DNA from: Telmatactis stephensoni
Taxonomy: Eukaryota > Cnidaria > Anthozoa > Actiniaria > Isophelliidae
Reading direction: 5' to 3'
NCBI GenBank assembly: GCA_029948255.1
Contig: JALIZF010001781.1
Location: 682,001-746,000 of the forward strand
Length of the DNA: 64,000 nt
The translations under genes and the position numbers were made by a program. Each line of letters opens with the position of its first letter. Positions within the stretch are counted from its first letter, which is position 1. Shown here piece after piece: positions 1 through 11,013 of this stretch. Below the pieces are notes generated by a model. That model ran no database searches. It worked only from the letters and a program-made list of their open reading frames with translations, and was not told the DNA's origin.

Positions 1-156
1 ATCTAAACATTAACTAGTCGGCTACCTATCTTTGTTTAACCCCGTGGTTATTATAGGTAGCCTGTACCTTATTTCCTGTTTTAAGTTTTAATTGTAAATT
101 GTAAATATTTAAACTGTGGTACTAAATAAAGACATATTGTATTGTATTGTATTGTA
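1..156 (+). repeat. LINE 3' end with (ATTGT)n tail
   Basis: An AT-rich stretch carries AATAAA near position 124 and ends in three or four tandem copies of ATTGT. A short simple-repeat tail after an AT-rich 3' UTR is typical of CR1/L2-type non-LTR retrotransposons. No coding sequence is left in the window, so the family call is tentative. Positions 157-340 hold nothing I recognise. Confidence 0.45.
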
Positions 157-340
157 AAATGGCTCTATAACATGCATTTACTATGATACCTTAAAAACTA
201 AAAATAGGCTGAAAAACGGAAAAAATGCTAAATATTAGTTTATTGTTTCAAATATTTTGTCCTGTAACAGTAAGACTAAGAATGTGGTCTGTTTTATCTT
301 TTCAAAAGGAACAAGCCCAATGTTTGGCGCATGATACTAG

Positions 341-1499
341 TCTAACGATACATGTGAGCTCCTCGACCACATGAGGTTTATGAATGAACAAGAGCTGCGA
401 TTCCAGGAGAAGTTCAAATTCTGTAATCCCCCAGTCGACTATTCAAAGCTAACGGCACTTCTCGACAAGTCAGGTAAATCGTGGACGGATTCCATTAGTG
501 GGTTTGTTCACTACTTAGTTGGGCTTCCTGTGGTTGACTGATAGCTACCATCTTCATTGAGTTAGCGCGCGCTAATCAGAGTTTTTGCACTACGTCCACA
601 GCTACAGAATAGGTGCTATTTAGTAACTTGTAGTATTATCAGTCAACCAGGACGTTTGCCGTTTTATAATTTTATCTCTTTTATCTGTTTTATAATCTTA
701 TCTATTATATTGTATTCTATAGTTTATTATGTTTCTTTTTTCTCGTTTAATATATTTATCTTAAGGGCTTCACTGAAAATCTCTTGTGTGAGTAACCCTT
801 TTTAGAGATTATTACTAAGTATTAAAATAGTAATACACTGTATAGTCCATTGCAGAATCTACTTCGTTCTTCTTTTTTTCTCTTGGCTTCTCTTCTATCT
901 TGTTTGATGTTCTTCCGTTTTTCGGCACCAACTCCCCTCCCTCTCTCCCGTCCACTCATCCCCGGGTTTCAAAGAAGAAAACGGCTAGCAGTGTTTGAAG
1001 GAATGGTGTGTTGATGTAGATATCCATGGATAGATAAATATGTAACTAATTGCTTATAGGAGACAGATCATTAAATTTATTTCCACCTCGATTATTTCTG
1101 CATATTTTGATTATTATTTATAGGAACGAAGAAAAAGTTCAAGTCATTCATCCTTGGTACAGTACGATTAGCGATAATCATACTAGTTGACATCATCATT
1201 TATATTCCCTTTCTGTTACAGACAACGATGCTGCAGAACCGTGTGCCTTGGAAGTCTACAACAAGTCGATGGTGGAACCATACTATTCCCCTAACATGTT
1301 TCGCCCCGAGATATCCCCTTGTGAAGCGCTCCCTACATTAAAGTCATTCTTTAACAAGGGATATGAAAAATCCAAATGTGATGCAACCATTCTGTGCAAA
1401 TTCAAATTCCTATTTGATGTATCACTTGATATTTTTATTGAAAACCAATGTGGCACAAACCAGCCGTCATACAAATTGATGGAAAATTTCAAAGCTTAA
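341..1499 (+). CDS. Last two exons of an unrecognised Cys-containing protein
   Basis: Exon a is about 341-473 and ends at a CAG|GTAAAT donor in phase 1. Exon b is 1222-1499, follows a TTCTGTTACAG acceptor and ends at TAA. The split codon G|AC reads Asp and the frame stays open across the junction, which is the main support. Exon a reads NDTCELLDHMRF onward; exon b reads DNDAAEPCALEVYNKSMVEP onward and ends MENFKA. Six cysteines are spread along the two exons, which would suit a secreted or lumenal protein. The start of exon a (after TAG at 338-340) is uncertain and any upstream exons lie outside the window. I do not recognise the family. The intron 474-1221 is AT-rich, with a small imperfect inverted repeat near 528 and 636. 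A MITE begins directly after the stop codon. Confidence 0.55.
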
Positions 1500-1662
1500 G
1501 CCCGGTTTTCACGAGCGATGGAAGCGGAAGCGGAAGCAACATAGGCAGACTCAGTGCTGCACTGTGATGATCGTCTTTTATCACACCTACAATCCTTGCC
1601 AGAATTGTTGGCACGATTTTGTCGGGATGCACGTTCACATTGGATGGTTATCAGATTGACTC

Positions 1663-1693
<31 letters not shown>

Positions 1694-1957
1694 GCCCCTG
1701 TACAATGTTGCTGTGAGAACCCCGACACCTACTACTCGGCAATCAGTCCGACATACCTTTTAGCTACCAGCAACATTGCACAGGGGGATCGAGGGGGTCC
1801 AATAATATGGCCACAAAGTGTATAATTATAAAAAAAAATCCGTAAATTTCACATCGTGCCAACTAATTTTGGCAAGGATTGTAGGCGAGAAATGCATCAC
1901 TGAGTCTGCGTATGTTGCTTCCGCTTCTGCTTCCGTCGGTCGTGAAAACCAGGCTAT
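1500..1957. mobile_element. MITE with about 90-bp terminal inverted repeats
   Basis: The left end reads GGTTTTCACGAGCGATGGAA and the right end is its inverted match, with arms about 90 bp long that run to CCTACAATCCTTGCC. No ORF. The target duplication is not clear. The left end abuts the TAA stop of the upstream gene. The ends resemble those of the TA-flanked MITE at 11768-12021 (CTGGTTCACACTAGCGTC). Confidence 0.7.
1661..1694. repeat. Poly-C / (CA)n microsatellite
   Basis: A run of about 18 C residues is followed by about seven CA units, in the centre of the MITE. Confidence 0.9.
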
Positions 1958-2130
1958 AAAATAATGTAGTTCAAGTAGTTTATCACAGTTCATTACACAG
2001 CACCGTGGAGGTATGTAGCAATAAAAGCACCTCATTAAAGGACTGTAAACGCCTTCAATTAAATGCAAACAAAATTAAAGCAATTCAAGATGATGTCTGT
2101 TAATCAATGCGGTTATATAAGCAAAACCTA

Positions 2131-3730
2131 AACAATAATAATAATAATAATAATACAATTTATAAAGCGCTTATCCAGTGCTGCTCTAAGCGCTCTGAAA
2201 ATAATATATAAAAGACAGAAATTACAAATTAAAGGCTATTTTAAATAAGTGAGTTTTTAAAGATGTTTTAAACGAAGACAACTCGAGTATATTAAGGCCT
2301 GGTTCGATCGCTAATTGACTCAAATTCGATAAAAAATTATTTTGAGGACATAGAAGATTTGAATGAATATCTTTCTTCGATAAACCACTAAACTCGACGT
2401 CCTTAACTTTTTAAAGGTACTTTTATGATGTCACGTGACCTGATGACGTCATAGTCAACAAATATTTTATTGTAAACTTCAAAGTAAAATGCGGTCGCGA
2501 GTATAACTCAAGACTCCAAAGTAACCATGCTAAACTGTGAGTCTTAACGTACTTCACAACATACAACCCGAAAATCCTGTCTTACACTTAACATTGTTGA
2601 GTAAATCAAATTTTAAAAGAAAACAGTAAAAGTCACGTGACCTGTTTTGGGCTTTATCTCACTAGAGAAACACTGTAGTCAGGTTTTGCGGGTTGTATGT
2701 TGTGAAGTACGTTAAGGCTCACAGTTTAGCATGGTTACTTTGGAGTCTTCAGTTATACTCGCGACCGCATTTTACTTCAAAGTTTACAATATAATATTTA
2801 TTGACTATGACGTCATCAGGTCACGTGACATCATAAAAGTACCTTCAAAAAGTTAAGGACGTCGAGTTTAGTAGCTTATCGAAGAAAAATTTTCATTCAA
2901 ATCTTCTATGTCCTCAAAATAATTTTTTATCCGAATTTGAGTCAATTAGCGATCGACCCAGGCCTTAATATACTCGAGAAGCTATCACTGTTCCTGATTG
3001 ACGATGGAAGAGCATTCCAGAGCTCAGGTGCAGATACGGAGAAAGAACGATAGCCATAAGATTTTAGTTGATACTTTTTATGTTCAAGAAGAAGAGAAGA
3101 AGAAGAAGAACGTAGACGTCTTGGTGGATGATAACGAGAAATCATTTCAGAAATGTATGATGGAGCCAAGTCGTAGAGTGATTTATATGTGATAAGAAGA
3201 ATCTTGAATTTGATACGGTCAAGCAACAGGAAGCCAGTGTAATTTGATTAGAACAGGAGAAATGTGATCATATTTGTGAGTGTACGTAATGAGGCGAGCT
3301 GCAGCATTTTGTACTGATTGAAGTTTAGAGATGAGATGACTGGGAAGACCATATAGAAGACAATTATACTGATCAATCTTGGATGTGACAAAAGCATGGA
3401 TAAGTGTTTCAGCAGTTTTGGCAGACAGGTACTTTCTAATTTTAGCAATGTTCCGAAGATGGTAGAACGCAGACTTGCAAACAGAATTGACATGTGGAAC
3501 CATCGACAAAGTAGAGTCAAAGATGACACCAATGTTCCTAGCTGATTCAGAGGGTTTTATTTGATCATTACCAAAATTCAAAGTAGGAAGAGATTTTTGA
3601 GGATTATGCTTGGAAAATAGCAAAAGGAATTCAGTTTTATCTTTGTTCAGTTTTAGTTTATTTATCGTCATCCATTGATCAATATCAGATAAGCAGTTCT
3701 CAATCATAGCCATTGTTTGGTCCATAGCAG
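2131..3730 (-). pseudogene. L2/CR1-type LINE, 5'-truncated, RT C-terminus
   Basis: The minus strand of 3725-3219 encodes the end of a non-LTR reverse transcriptase (KLKLNKDKTEFLL, YNCLLYGLP, LQSVQNAAARLI, HWLPV). It continues in another frame at 3226-2974 with the post-RT block (LITYKSLYDLAPSYI, ELWNALPSSIRNSDSF). Past an inserted foldback element, the tail resumes at 2287-2190 (SSFKTSLKTHLFKIAFNL, stop). The 3' end has the AAGCGCTT motif typical of this LINE group and finishes in an ATT trinucleotide tail (2131-2153). The catalytic FADD region is missing, so the copy is 5'-truncated near 3730. Frameshifts make it dead. Confidence 0.85.
2288..2972. mobile_element. Long-armed foldback element inserted in the LINE
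   Basis: Two arms of about 280 bp are inverted copies. Both ends start TATATTAAGGCCTGG when read inward, and CTCGAG lies on each side (2282-2287 and 2973-2978). Because CTCGAG is itself palindromic, it may be a 6-bp target duplication or part of the inverted repeat. No ORF. The arms contain ACGTGAC/GTCACGT and TGACGTCA-like motifs. Confidence 0.8.
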
Positions 3731-3749
3731 CATCGCCATTACATTAACA

Positions 3750-3945
3750 ATGGAATTCAAAGACCGAAAGCAAACGGTCCCGTCCGCGCACACGTCAAAA
3801 ATCAAATTCTATTGTTTGAGAGCCTTGCGCGCGATGGCGAAATTACTAAAAATAGCCTTAGTCGCCGCGAACATCGAACAGACATCAATACTGATTTTCG
3901 CTTTCTTAGTATTATGGGCTATTGCTCAGACAAAGTACTAGGAAA
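3750..3945 (-). mobile_element. MITE family R1, copy 1 (fragment)
   Basis: Inverted relative to copies at about 44100-44290 and 59645-60155. The shared pieces are ACTAAGAGAGCGAAA-like ends, GGCTATTTTTAGTAA, CTCTCAAACAATAGAATTTG and GGGACCGTTTGCTTTCGG. It abuts the 5' truncation point of the LINE. Confidence 0.65.
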
Positions 3946-4678
3946 CGCGAATCCACGAGTTCTCCTCCATCATCAGTTAACTGGCGTCACTATAGATCAT
4001 TTCGCTAAATAATTCCAAACCACACAGAAAGACTCAAAACACAATCTTCAGGCCATTTTCAGTGTTGGTAAACCGTTGTCTGCAAGTGTGTGCGCATAAA
4101 GACGCCCATCAGCCTATCAGAGGTCGTTCTAAAAATAGCTCAGCTAGGTCGAGGATGAAACGCGAATTAGAGTGAGATGGACTCGACCCCCAGTAATTTT
4201 CCTCTGACGAAATATATCATATATAACAACGAGAATTCAAAGACATCTACAAAATAGAAGAATGAACCTTTTTAAAGATTTTTTAAAGACGAAAGACGTC
4301 CACTGAAACAATGGACCGGCTTTTTCAAAGAATCTCTACTGTACAAGAACTCATACTTTACGTTCTCATTAGTCTTATCTACACTGGACGATATGACGTT
4401 CGAGCTAAAACTCATCACGTGATGAACTCAGCCCGTGACAAAATCGACCACATAAACGTACCGTTAGAAAACACCCATGCAGAATGACTACGCATGCGTA
4501 AATTTTCAATAAAATTAGATAGAAAATCAAGTAAAACAGGTAAATTTCAGGGAAAATACTAAGGAAATTTCCTATAAATGCACCTAAACAAAGGTCACTG
4601 ATTCTTCTCTCTCTATTTACACCGACATTAAACTGTACCAAGTGCGCTTGCGCAGTGGTTTTGCACGCGTGTTTACCT
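3946..4678. other. No gene recognised
   Basis: No exon with splice sites or protein similarity is seen. The reading frame at 4405-4641 minus is hydrophobic but has no recognisable domain. Confidence 0.5.
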
Positions 4679-5056
4679 TATAATAATATACATGAAAAAA
4701 TTTCTCGACGCTGATTGGCTAAAAGCAGTGCTGTTTCAAGGAAATTTAGAAAAAAGAAAGTTTAGTGCAGAAAAAAGAAAATTTAGTGCAAATTTGAGTT
4801 TTCAAAAACAGTGTCAAAATCAAAATGTTCTTAGTTCTTCTGTTGTTCACATTTTCTAGCATCAAAACTATGCATATTTTAATCGCAAAGGAACGACTTT
4901 GAGTGGAAAAGGCGAAAAAGTTGAGAATTTTGTTGTGTTTTGAATAACATTTTTGCTGAAAAGCGCGCGATACTGACACCATCACACGTAATCGAGCGCG
5001 CGCTCGGGTTTTATTCTCATTTGTTTCTATAATTTTTTCATGTATATATTGTTAAT
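4679..5056. mobile_element. AT-ended MITE at the edge of the FP duplication
   Basis: The left end (AATATACATGAAAAAATT) and the right end (AATTTTTTCATGTATATATT) are inverted repeats. The right part, from CTGACACCATCACACG onward, recurs at 30720-30840. This places the left edge of the FP segmental duplication inside the element. The interior resembles 36300-36490 in inverted orientation. Confidence 0.6.
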
Positions 5057-5398
5057 AAAAGGCTCGTGCAATTTGATCTTTTTTAAATCTCACGTGTTCA
5101 AATTTATTCCAAATTGCTCTCAAAACCATATGACTTCCTATACTAAAGAAGCACTTGCTGCAGAAACTTGAAAATGTGGTTACTGGTCGACTTTGAGGTC
5201 GCAATCCCTGTCGCTAGGCAACGGCACGAGCGGCCATATGGGCGTCATGTGTTTGATACTCTCAATACAAAGATTTGTTAGAGGCTAAAATCTAGATAGA
5301 AAAATCAAAGTTGAAGTTTGTGGCTAAAAACATAATTTTAATATTATTGCAAATTGCGGGATTACATCATAAGGATAACTTGAAAACTTGACAACTTA

Positions 5399-5441
5399 AA
5401 ACAAAAAAACAAAAAAACAAAAAAAAAAACAAAAAAAAAGA
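5399..5441. repeat. A-rich microsatellite in the FP copy 1 3' UTR
   Basis: AAAAC-type units lie just downstream of the stop codon (minus strand). Copies 2 (31180-31216) and 3 (42590-42640) carry matching tracts, cleanest as (TTTTG)n in copy 3. Confidence 0.8.
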
Positions 5442-5490
5442 CAGCAACAAGAACGAGAAGCACTTTTTTCTCCTTGATGTCGTCTTGGCT

Positions 5491-7862
5491 TTACTTTGCT
5501 GGACTTGGTAGCATAGAGTAGTGAGCAGCGGCACCCTCATACAGCTTAACGTTGGTGTAATCTTTGTCATGGCTCAAAATCTCAATGCGGTGGTCTACAT
5601 TGTGATAGTCTGGCAACTGGACACACTTCTTCGCTCTGCAAAGGAGCAAACAAACTCGGATATAAGTAACATCGGGATGAACGCATAAGCGTATAACAAA
5701 TAGGATATACTGTTTTGTGAGTTTAAACTCCTAGCACTGATAGTTTACCTGACAAAAAGATCATCTTATTCTCTCTTAGATTTTAACACATACATACAAC
5801 TTACTTGTAAGTAGTTCTAAAGTCACATCGGTGATGGCCATCTCCTTCAAGCAACAGAGCCATGTTAACATCACCCTTCAGCAGCCCATCACGCACATAC
5901 ATTTTCTCAGTGGATGGCTCCCATTTCAGCGTCTTCTTCTGCATAACTGGACCATTTGGGGGAAAGTTTACCCCGTGAAAGCGAATGTCATAGACAAAAC
6001 AGTCTCCTTCCATTCTGTTGAAATGGAAGTGTATGAGACACTCAGTGTGATCAGGCAAAGATACGACAAGCAATTTCATTAGCCTTCCTTATTCTAGAAA
6101 GTTTCTATTTTGCTTTTAAAGTATGTGGTTCAAACACGAATAATAACTAAAGGTTCTAGGGAATGATTGTGATTTTGACTCGTTCATTGCAAATCCGCGA
6201 GTTGTTGGAGTGGGATCTCTTAAGGAGGCTCGATCGAGATTTTACAATGGCTGGCCAAAGAATTGTTTTGAGTTTGATAGAAAATCCCTTGCACTAAGAC
6301 CCGTTGGCTTTGGCAACCTTTTTACTAACCTTATGTCGCTTGATACGGTACAAATGGCCTGGTCTTCAAAAGTCATGCTTCTTTCCCAGGAATAGCCCTC
6401 AGGAAAACTCTGCTTGAAATAGTCTGGTATATCTGATGGGTATTTGGTAAATACCCTGTTGCCATAATCGAACGCTGGTGTCAAGATATCGTAAGCGAAA
6501 GGTAGAGGTGCGCCCTGTTTGACTGTAAGGTTCACAGTCTGTGTTCCCCTAAAACACAATCAGGAAATAAAAGGCGTAAGGAAATTGTTCATATGCATGT
6601 ATCGGGGGTGGAAGCGGAATAACTGAATCATGAATCAAGATTTGAAACTGTTAAAGAACCATGAATATTTGGGCTGAAAATTAAGGAATCAGGAATTTTA
6701 TTTTGTTTCAAGGCTAGCGAATCATGACGGATGTTTGCTAAAAAACTTGTTGCAAATAGCTAAGTAGCCGTCATGTTCGTTCTCAAATCAACCAAAAGCA
6801 GCCGTTGTGAAACGAATTTTTTCGAGCGGCTCGCGCTTCCCTCGCAAAGACCTGAACACACTTTTGTTCTATTTCTCCAAACGAACAATTAAAGATTATG
6901 TCGACAAAATGAGCTCAAAAGAAGCTGTTTCTGAGTCCTTGAAGTATAAGATTTTTGGCCAAGTGAACTAAATGCTTGGAATTATTATCTTTTTTGGTGT
7001 GCAAAAGTTCAAGCGCGTATTATTCGAAAACGCTTCCATAGAAATCTTATTACTGATTGGACGCAACGCATTTTGCGAACAAACAGCCGCGGAGGTGCGC
7101 CTACAAACAAAACCCAGTCGAGCCACCTTAAGTAAAAGCGTATTTATACTTTGTGTCACATTATTTATTTTCTGCTTTCCTTTGTATTACCTTCAACAAC
7201 ACAAACGACCCCCAATTTTAAACTCAGGCCTCCTGCGGAGCGCCTGAGTAATGATCCATGATTTCTTAACTGTTTACAACCGACAAATTCTCGTATCAGT
7301 ATTAAATCTGATCTCGTTCAATAAAGAAAAAATACCTGGACAAAAAGGAAAAAAAGACGAAAAAGAGTTTTTTAAACCTTTAACTGAGCACTTTTCGAAG
7401 CAATATGCAACCAAAAAACTGAACACACAATGATAAATCATTTCAACTGTTTACTTACTCGTAAGGCTTGCCTTTTCCTTCTCCTTCAATCACGAAGTTG
7501 TGACCGTTTACAGCGCCTTCCATACGCATCTTGATCTTCATGTCTGGTTTAATCACACTCTGCAGAATAAAATAGAAGTGAATCTGAGTAAATCGGTGCA
7601 TCCACAGTAACTCAGTTTATCCGAGAAAATTTACTCAGTTGAGTAACTGGGTATCCTTTACTCAAATAACTGAGTAAATTTACTCGGATAAGTGAGTTAC
7701 TGTACATGTGCATGCACCGATTATTTACTCAAGTTTTTGAGTATATTCACTCGCACGTTTTTGCAGTGTACCAATCAAGAATAACCATAAAGTGAAGTCA
7801 TTAGTGAAAAACAAAATTAAACATTTTCCAGTGCAGTATACACTTACCATGGTGGTAGACAT
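5491..7862 (-). CDS. GFP-like fluorescent protein, copy 1
   Basis: Five exons on the minus strand: 7848-7862, 7459-7559, 6330-6548, 5805-6014, 5491-5635 (690 nt, 229 aa, ATG to TAA). All introns are GT-AG. The protein starts [20 protein letters not shown]. The chromophore tripeptide is Asp66-Tyr67-Gly68 ([13 protein letters not shown]). The catalytic Arg95 (SWERS) and Glu215 (KLYEGAA) are present, as expected of an 11-strand beta-can that matures its chromophore without a cofactor. Differences from copies 2 and 3: NLTVKQ instead of [16 protein letters not shown] instead of [10 protein letters not shown], and AKKCVQ. Nothing breaks the frame. Red emission is inferred only from the DYG tripeptide. 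Such proteins act as light-responsive pigments in coral tissue. Confidence 0.93.
7585..7770. mobile_element. Foldback MITE in FP copy 1 intron 1
   Basis: The two halves are inverted copies built from TTTACTCAGTT / AACTGAGTAAA and GAGTTACTG units. This is a partly deleted version of the elements at 34972-35205 and 38252-38468. Its presence in all three FP copies means insertion before the duplications. Confidence 0.75.
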
Positions 7863-7957
7863 GTAAAGTAAGATATCAACCTTACAGTTCTTGTTATTCT
7901 CGATCTGCTCTCTCCCAAATCACCAGGGTGAATGAGACTTTACCTCTGAGAGGGCTG

Positions 7958-7994
7958 CTATAAACCTCAATGTCACACCCACTAGTGAACCAAT
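7958..7994 (-). promoter_or_regulatory. FP copy 1 core promoter candidate
   Basis: On the minus strand TTTATAG (7958-7964) lies about 95 bp upstream of the ATG and an ATTGG (inverse CCAAT) box lies at 7990-7994. Spacing and both motifs are kept in copies 2 and 3. No transcript data were available. Confidence 0.4.
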
Positions 7995-8094
7995 CACAAG
8001 CTGGAAACTTTTTCATTATGTGCATGCTTTTGCCCTGCTCTTTGATATGGACATTTTTGGCGGGATTCGATAATAGGATTTTTCCTAGTGTAAA

Positions 8095-8400
8095 TGTAGA
8101 CATTTTAAACAACCTCATATCCGGAAAAAAAAAGAACAAGAACAAGAAAAAGAACAACATCAACGCAGATTTATTTACGCATCAAAAAGTACTTAATACA
8201 TGTTGTTTTTATTGCAATATAGCTTTTAATTAAAGACATTAAAGCATTAAAGTGCTATTGAAATTGATGAGAAAAACCCGAAATTTAGTTTAGCTGAAAC
8301 TTCATTGAATAATTCATCAAGGGTCTAATAATCACTACAAGACTAAAATCTTTTCTCGGTATTCTGAAACGCAAGAAATAATTAACAGAACATACATGAA
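8095..8400 (-). promoter_or_regulatory. FP upstream block, copy 1
   Basis: Upstream sequence shared with copy 2 (about 35565-35850), copy 3 (about 37590-37870) and the relic at 23580-23869. It contains AGTTTAGCTGAAAC (near 8287), which also occurs in the terminal repeats of transposon A. Confidence 0.6.
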
Positions 8401-8439
8401 CATGAACATACATGAACATGGCGAACCCAGACCAAATTC

Positions 8440-8517
8440 AGTCTTGAACTCGGGCTGGAGGTCACCGTGTTCTGAGACCACGTGCGCTCTGACCACTCGA
8501 CCATGCTGCCTTCTTAA
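8440..8517 (-). repeat. tRNA-derived SINE fragment
   Basis: On the minus strand, GGCAGCATGGTCGAGTGGTC is followed by AGAGCGCACGTGGTCTCAGA, a tRNA-like head with an A box (TGGTCGAGTGG). The B-box region (GAGTTCAAG) is weaker. Same family as the two copies at 12472-12545 and 12765-12833. Confidence 0.6.
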
Positions 8518-8734
8518 AAGTTGAATAAAACCTTAAAAGTTGAATAAAAATAGAGTACTTCCCTTTAGAATAATATAATAAGTAAAGAACTCGAGAGCGT
8601 GTTATATCGGGTCTAAAGATCCTCGCCAAGTTTATGCAATTGAACAAAAATCTTTATCAACGTTATGGTAGTGATTTACATTATGTTTTCTAATAAATTA
8701 TTAATGAGTTTGATAATAATGATACTACTAATAA

Positions 8735-8856
8735 TAAATGGGTATTTATATAGCGCATTTAGCAATGCCTCAATGAGCTTTACAATGTATTATAAACTGA
8801 AATGGAAGAAATAGTTAAATATAAGCGAACATTTTAACTGGCAAACCGGGCGAACC
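8735..8856. repeat. Dispersed repeat shared with 13075-13197
   Basis: GGTATTTATATAGCGCATTT and the roughly 100 bp after it, down to AAACCGGGCGAACCAT, recur at 13075-13197. The TATAGCGC...GAGCTTTACAA motif resembles 3' ends of CR1/L2-type elements. The left end of transposon A follows directly. Confidence 0.65.
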
Positions 8857-9411
8857 ATTGTGCTATTTATAAACATTCACCTACTAGTTTGCGCTTATGC
8901 GAAGGCGGCGGTTATTAATAATTTTGTTTTCAAATGCCGCGCGTAATGAGGGGCGACATTTAATCAGGATAGCTTTTTATCAAAGTGCTAAGGGGCTGTA
9001 TATATGGAGGCCAGCCAGCTTTTGTTCTCTTGCCCCCAGGGAAAAGAAAACAAAAGAATTCAGCCCGCATATCGGACTGGCTCGCCTCCATATCTCCTAA
9101 GTTGTTGAAAAAATTCGGCGCCGAAATTTAGTTTAGCTGAAACGAAATAATACATAGTTGGGATTCTTGAACATTTACTACCATTTTCGTTCAAGCATTA
9201 AGCACGAAACAATTTTCGCGTTTGTTTACGTTTGAAACGCGACACTTTGTCGGTTAAACTTTGACTTTGACCAATGAAATGAACATGTTCTGGGCGGAAA
9301 ACCAATCAGGTTTTAGGATAGATACCAACACGTTTTGTTCACGTGATTGGCATGTTTGCTGAGTGTTTTCATGTTTCATTTAAGGAACTTTCACATGAGT
9401 CAGTAGACAGT

Positions 9412-10621
9412 ATGGAGCGCGTACAAATTCAAGTGTTACTCGGTGAGACTCGGAGAGTGTTTTTCTTACCCGAACCGAAATCATACAATGATTTAGTACA
9501 AGCAATAGAAGAAGAAATTCCAAAAATCAAGTTTATGGCATACGGAATACTGTATGAAAACGATGAGGGAGACTGTGCGGTTCTCAAGTACGACGAATTC
9601 TGCTTAAGAGTAGCAATGTTATCAACTAAAAAAATCCCAGGAACCCAAGTTCATAGATTAAAACTGAAAATATTTGAAGGAACATCACCGAGTGTAAAAA
9701 AACAAGAATCAGCAAAATACCGGCAACTAAAGAGAAGCCACTCCCAAATCGATGAAACTGAGTCAAAAGAGGAACGACCGCATTTCCAAAAATCAAGAAC
9801 TTCACTTAATTTATTAGAGACTGGAAATGACCCAGATTCTAGCAGATCAACAAGGACTTTCCTTTTTTTTCATCTTCGTTATCGAGTTCTGCCAATGCCG
9901 CTGATTTCAGTGAACCTGAACAGCTAAATGAAAGCAAAGCATTCAAGAACGATTTGACTGATCACGAAAAGACGCCACTGGAAAGATACATTATTTTAAC
10001 TGAAGAAAAGATGCAAGCAAAAGTAGAAGCGCTCGAGAAACTTCGTGGCGAAGAGATTGACATTAGAAAACGCACTGAAAGAGTGAAATCTAGTCCAGCC
10101 GATGGGAACGTGTGCCGAAACTGCCATCTTCGGCTGGGACATACTGCTAGAACATGCGAATTTGGAAAATGTCCATCGGTGTTTCAATGTGGAGAGGAAA
10201 AATTTCATGGCGGAGAATTAAACGGTGTAAAGGACATCAGAAGTCAAATAAAAAAAATGAAATTGAACTCAATAAATTGAGAGCCGAACTTGAAAACAAA
10301 AAAGGAGCAGTAGATACAATTAAAGATACTAATGCTTCAATCAATATCGAAAACGATATTTTTGAGTTAAACAAACAAGATTATCTCATAAACGGTCAAC
10401 ATAAAAACTGGAGTCTTCTAAGAAAACACGTCTATATGGTCGAACAGTATTGCAAACAAAATTGCGGAGGCCGAATTCCTGGTAAACACCGAATAGGAGA
10501 AATACTTGCAAAGGCATTACGCGCTAATACGGAAACATCAACATCTACTACTAGTAACATTGCGCTAAGTTGTCCATTCAATAATCCTTTCACTTTATTA
10601 AAACAAAGTTCCACAAAGTAG
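9412..10621 (+). pseudogene. Transposon A accessory protein: PB1-like, coiled coil, zinc knuckle
   Basis: Chosen start is MERVQIQVLLGETRRVFFLP at 9412. The first about 75 residues look like a PB1 domain: a beta-rich start, then KFMAYGILYENDEGDCAVL (the acidic OPCA-like stretch). A charged, Ser-rich linker follows. A helical stretch (LERYIILTEEKMQAKVEALE) precedes a perfect CX2CX4HX4C zinc knuckle (CRNCHLRLGHTARTC). The tail is Lys/Asn-rich and likely helical (LNKLRAELENKK). Two frameshifts fall in homopolymers, a T run near 9864-9871 and an A run near 10249-10257, so they could be decay or sequencing error. The 3' end overlaps the transposase gene on the other strand (10432-10621). PB1 domains self-associate and CCHC knuckles bind single-stranded nucleic acid, so a Gag-like or scaffold role in transposition is inferred, not shown. 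Confidence 0.65.
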
Positions 10622-11013
10622 AGTAATTCAATGCCCATTTCGTGAAGCCATTGTTCTAAAATTAAACCACCTTCATAGTGATGAGCTGAGAGATTGTCCA
10701 TAACAATTATGTCTCCTACCTCCAATGAAGGTCGACCAGTGACTGGATTAACGGACTCTGCGGCTTCCTGAAAGAACTGTAAGAACTGAAGAGTATTTTT
10801 CGCACCTTGAATTATGTTGTAATATTCGGGCCCATTAAGAGAGACCAACAGAAATTCTTGACCAAAAAACGAATAATTTTTTGGTAGGAAACCCGTGCGA
10901 CGATCCCCTCCTTCTTTCAATATCCGATCGATTATTAATCGCTTAAATTCTTCTTGCAGCGGCTTTCCAGAGCAATAACTCCTTCCAAACTTATTTACTT
11001 TGAAGATCTCCAT
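10432..11013 (-). pseudogene. Transposon A DDE transposase, internally deleted
   Basis: Start MEIFKVNKFGRSYCSGKPLQ at 11013; the open frame upstream lies in the terminal repeat. The N-terminus is the start of a helix-turn-helix domain (LIIDRILKEGGDRRTG). It then jumps to the middle of an IS630/Tc1/mariner-type catalytic core: YYNIIQGAKNTLQFLQFF, then EVGDIIVMDNLSAHH with the second catalytic Asp (MDN). The last Glu is in VELCFNKVKGLLNG. The rest of the HTH and the first catalytic Asp are missing, and the usual YSP-x-LNP stretch before the last Glu is shortened. The protein would be inactive. Transposon B carries a longer relative. Confidence 0.75.

Noticed and set aside
4405..4641. Hydrophobic 78-codon frame on the minus strand
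   Set aside because: AT-rich, no known domain, no splice or promoter support.
5801..6079. FP exon extended upstream to the ORF start ([14 protein letters not shown])
   Set aside because: That part is intron; the TTTCAACAG acceptor and phase fit place the exon start at the Arg-Met-Glu junction in all three copies.
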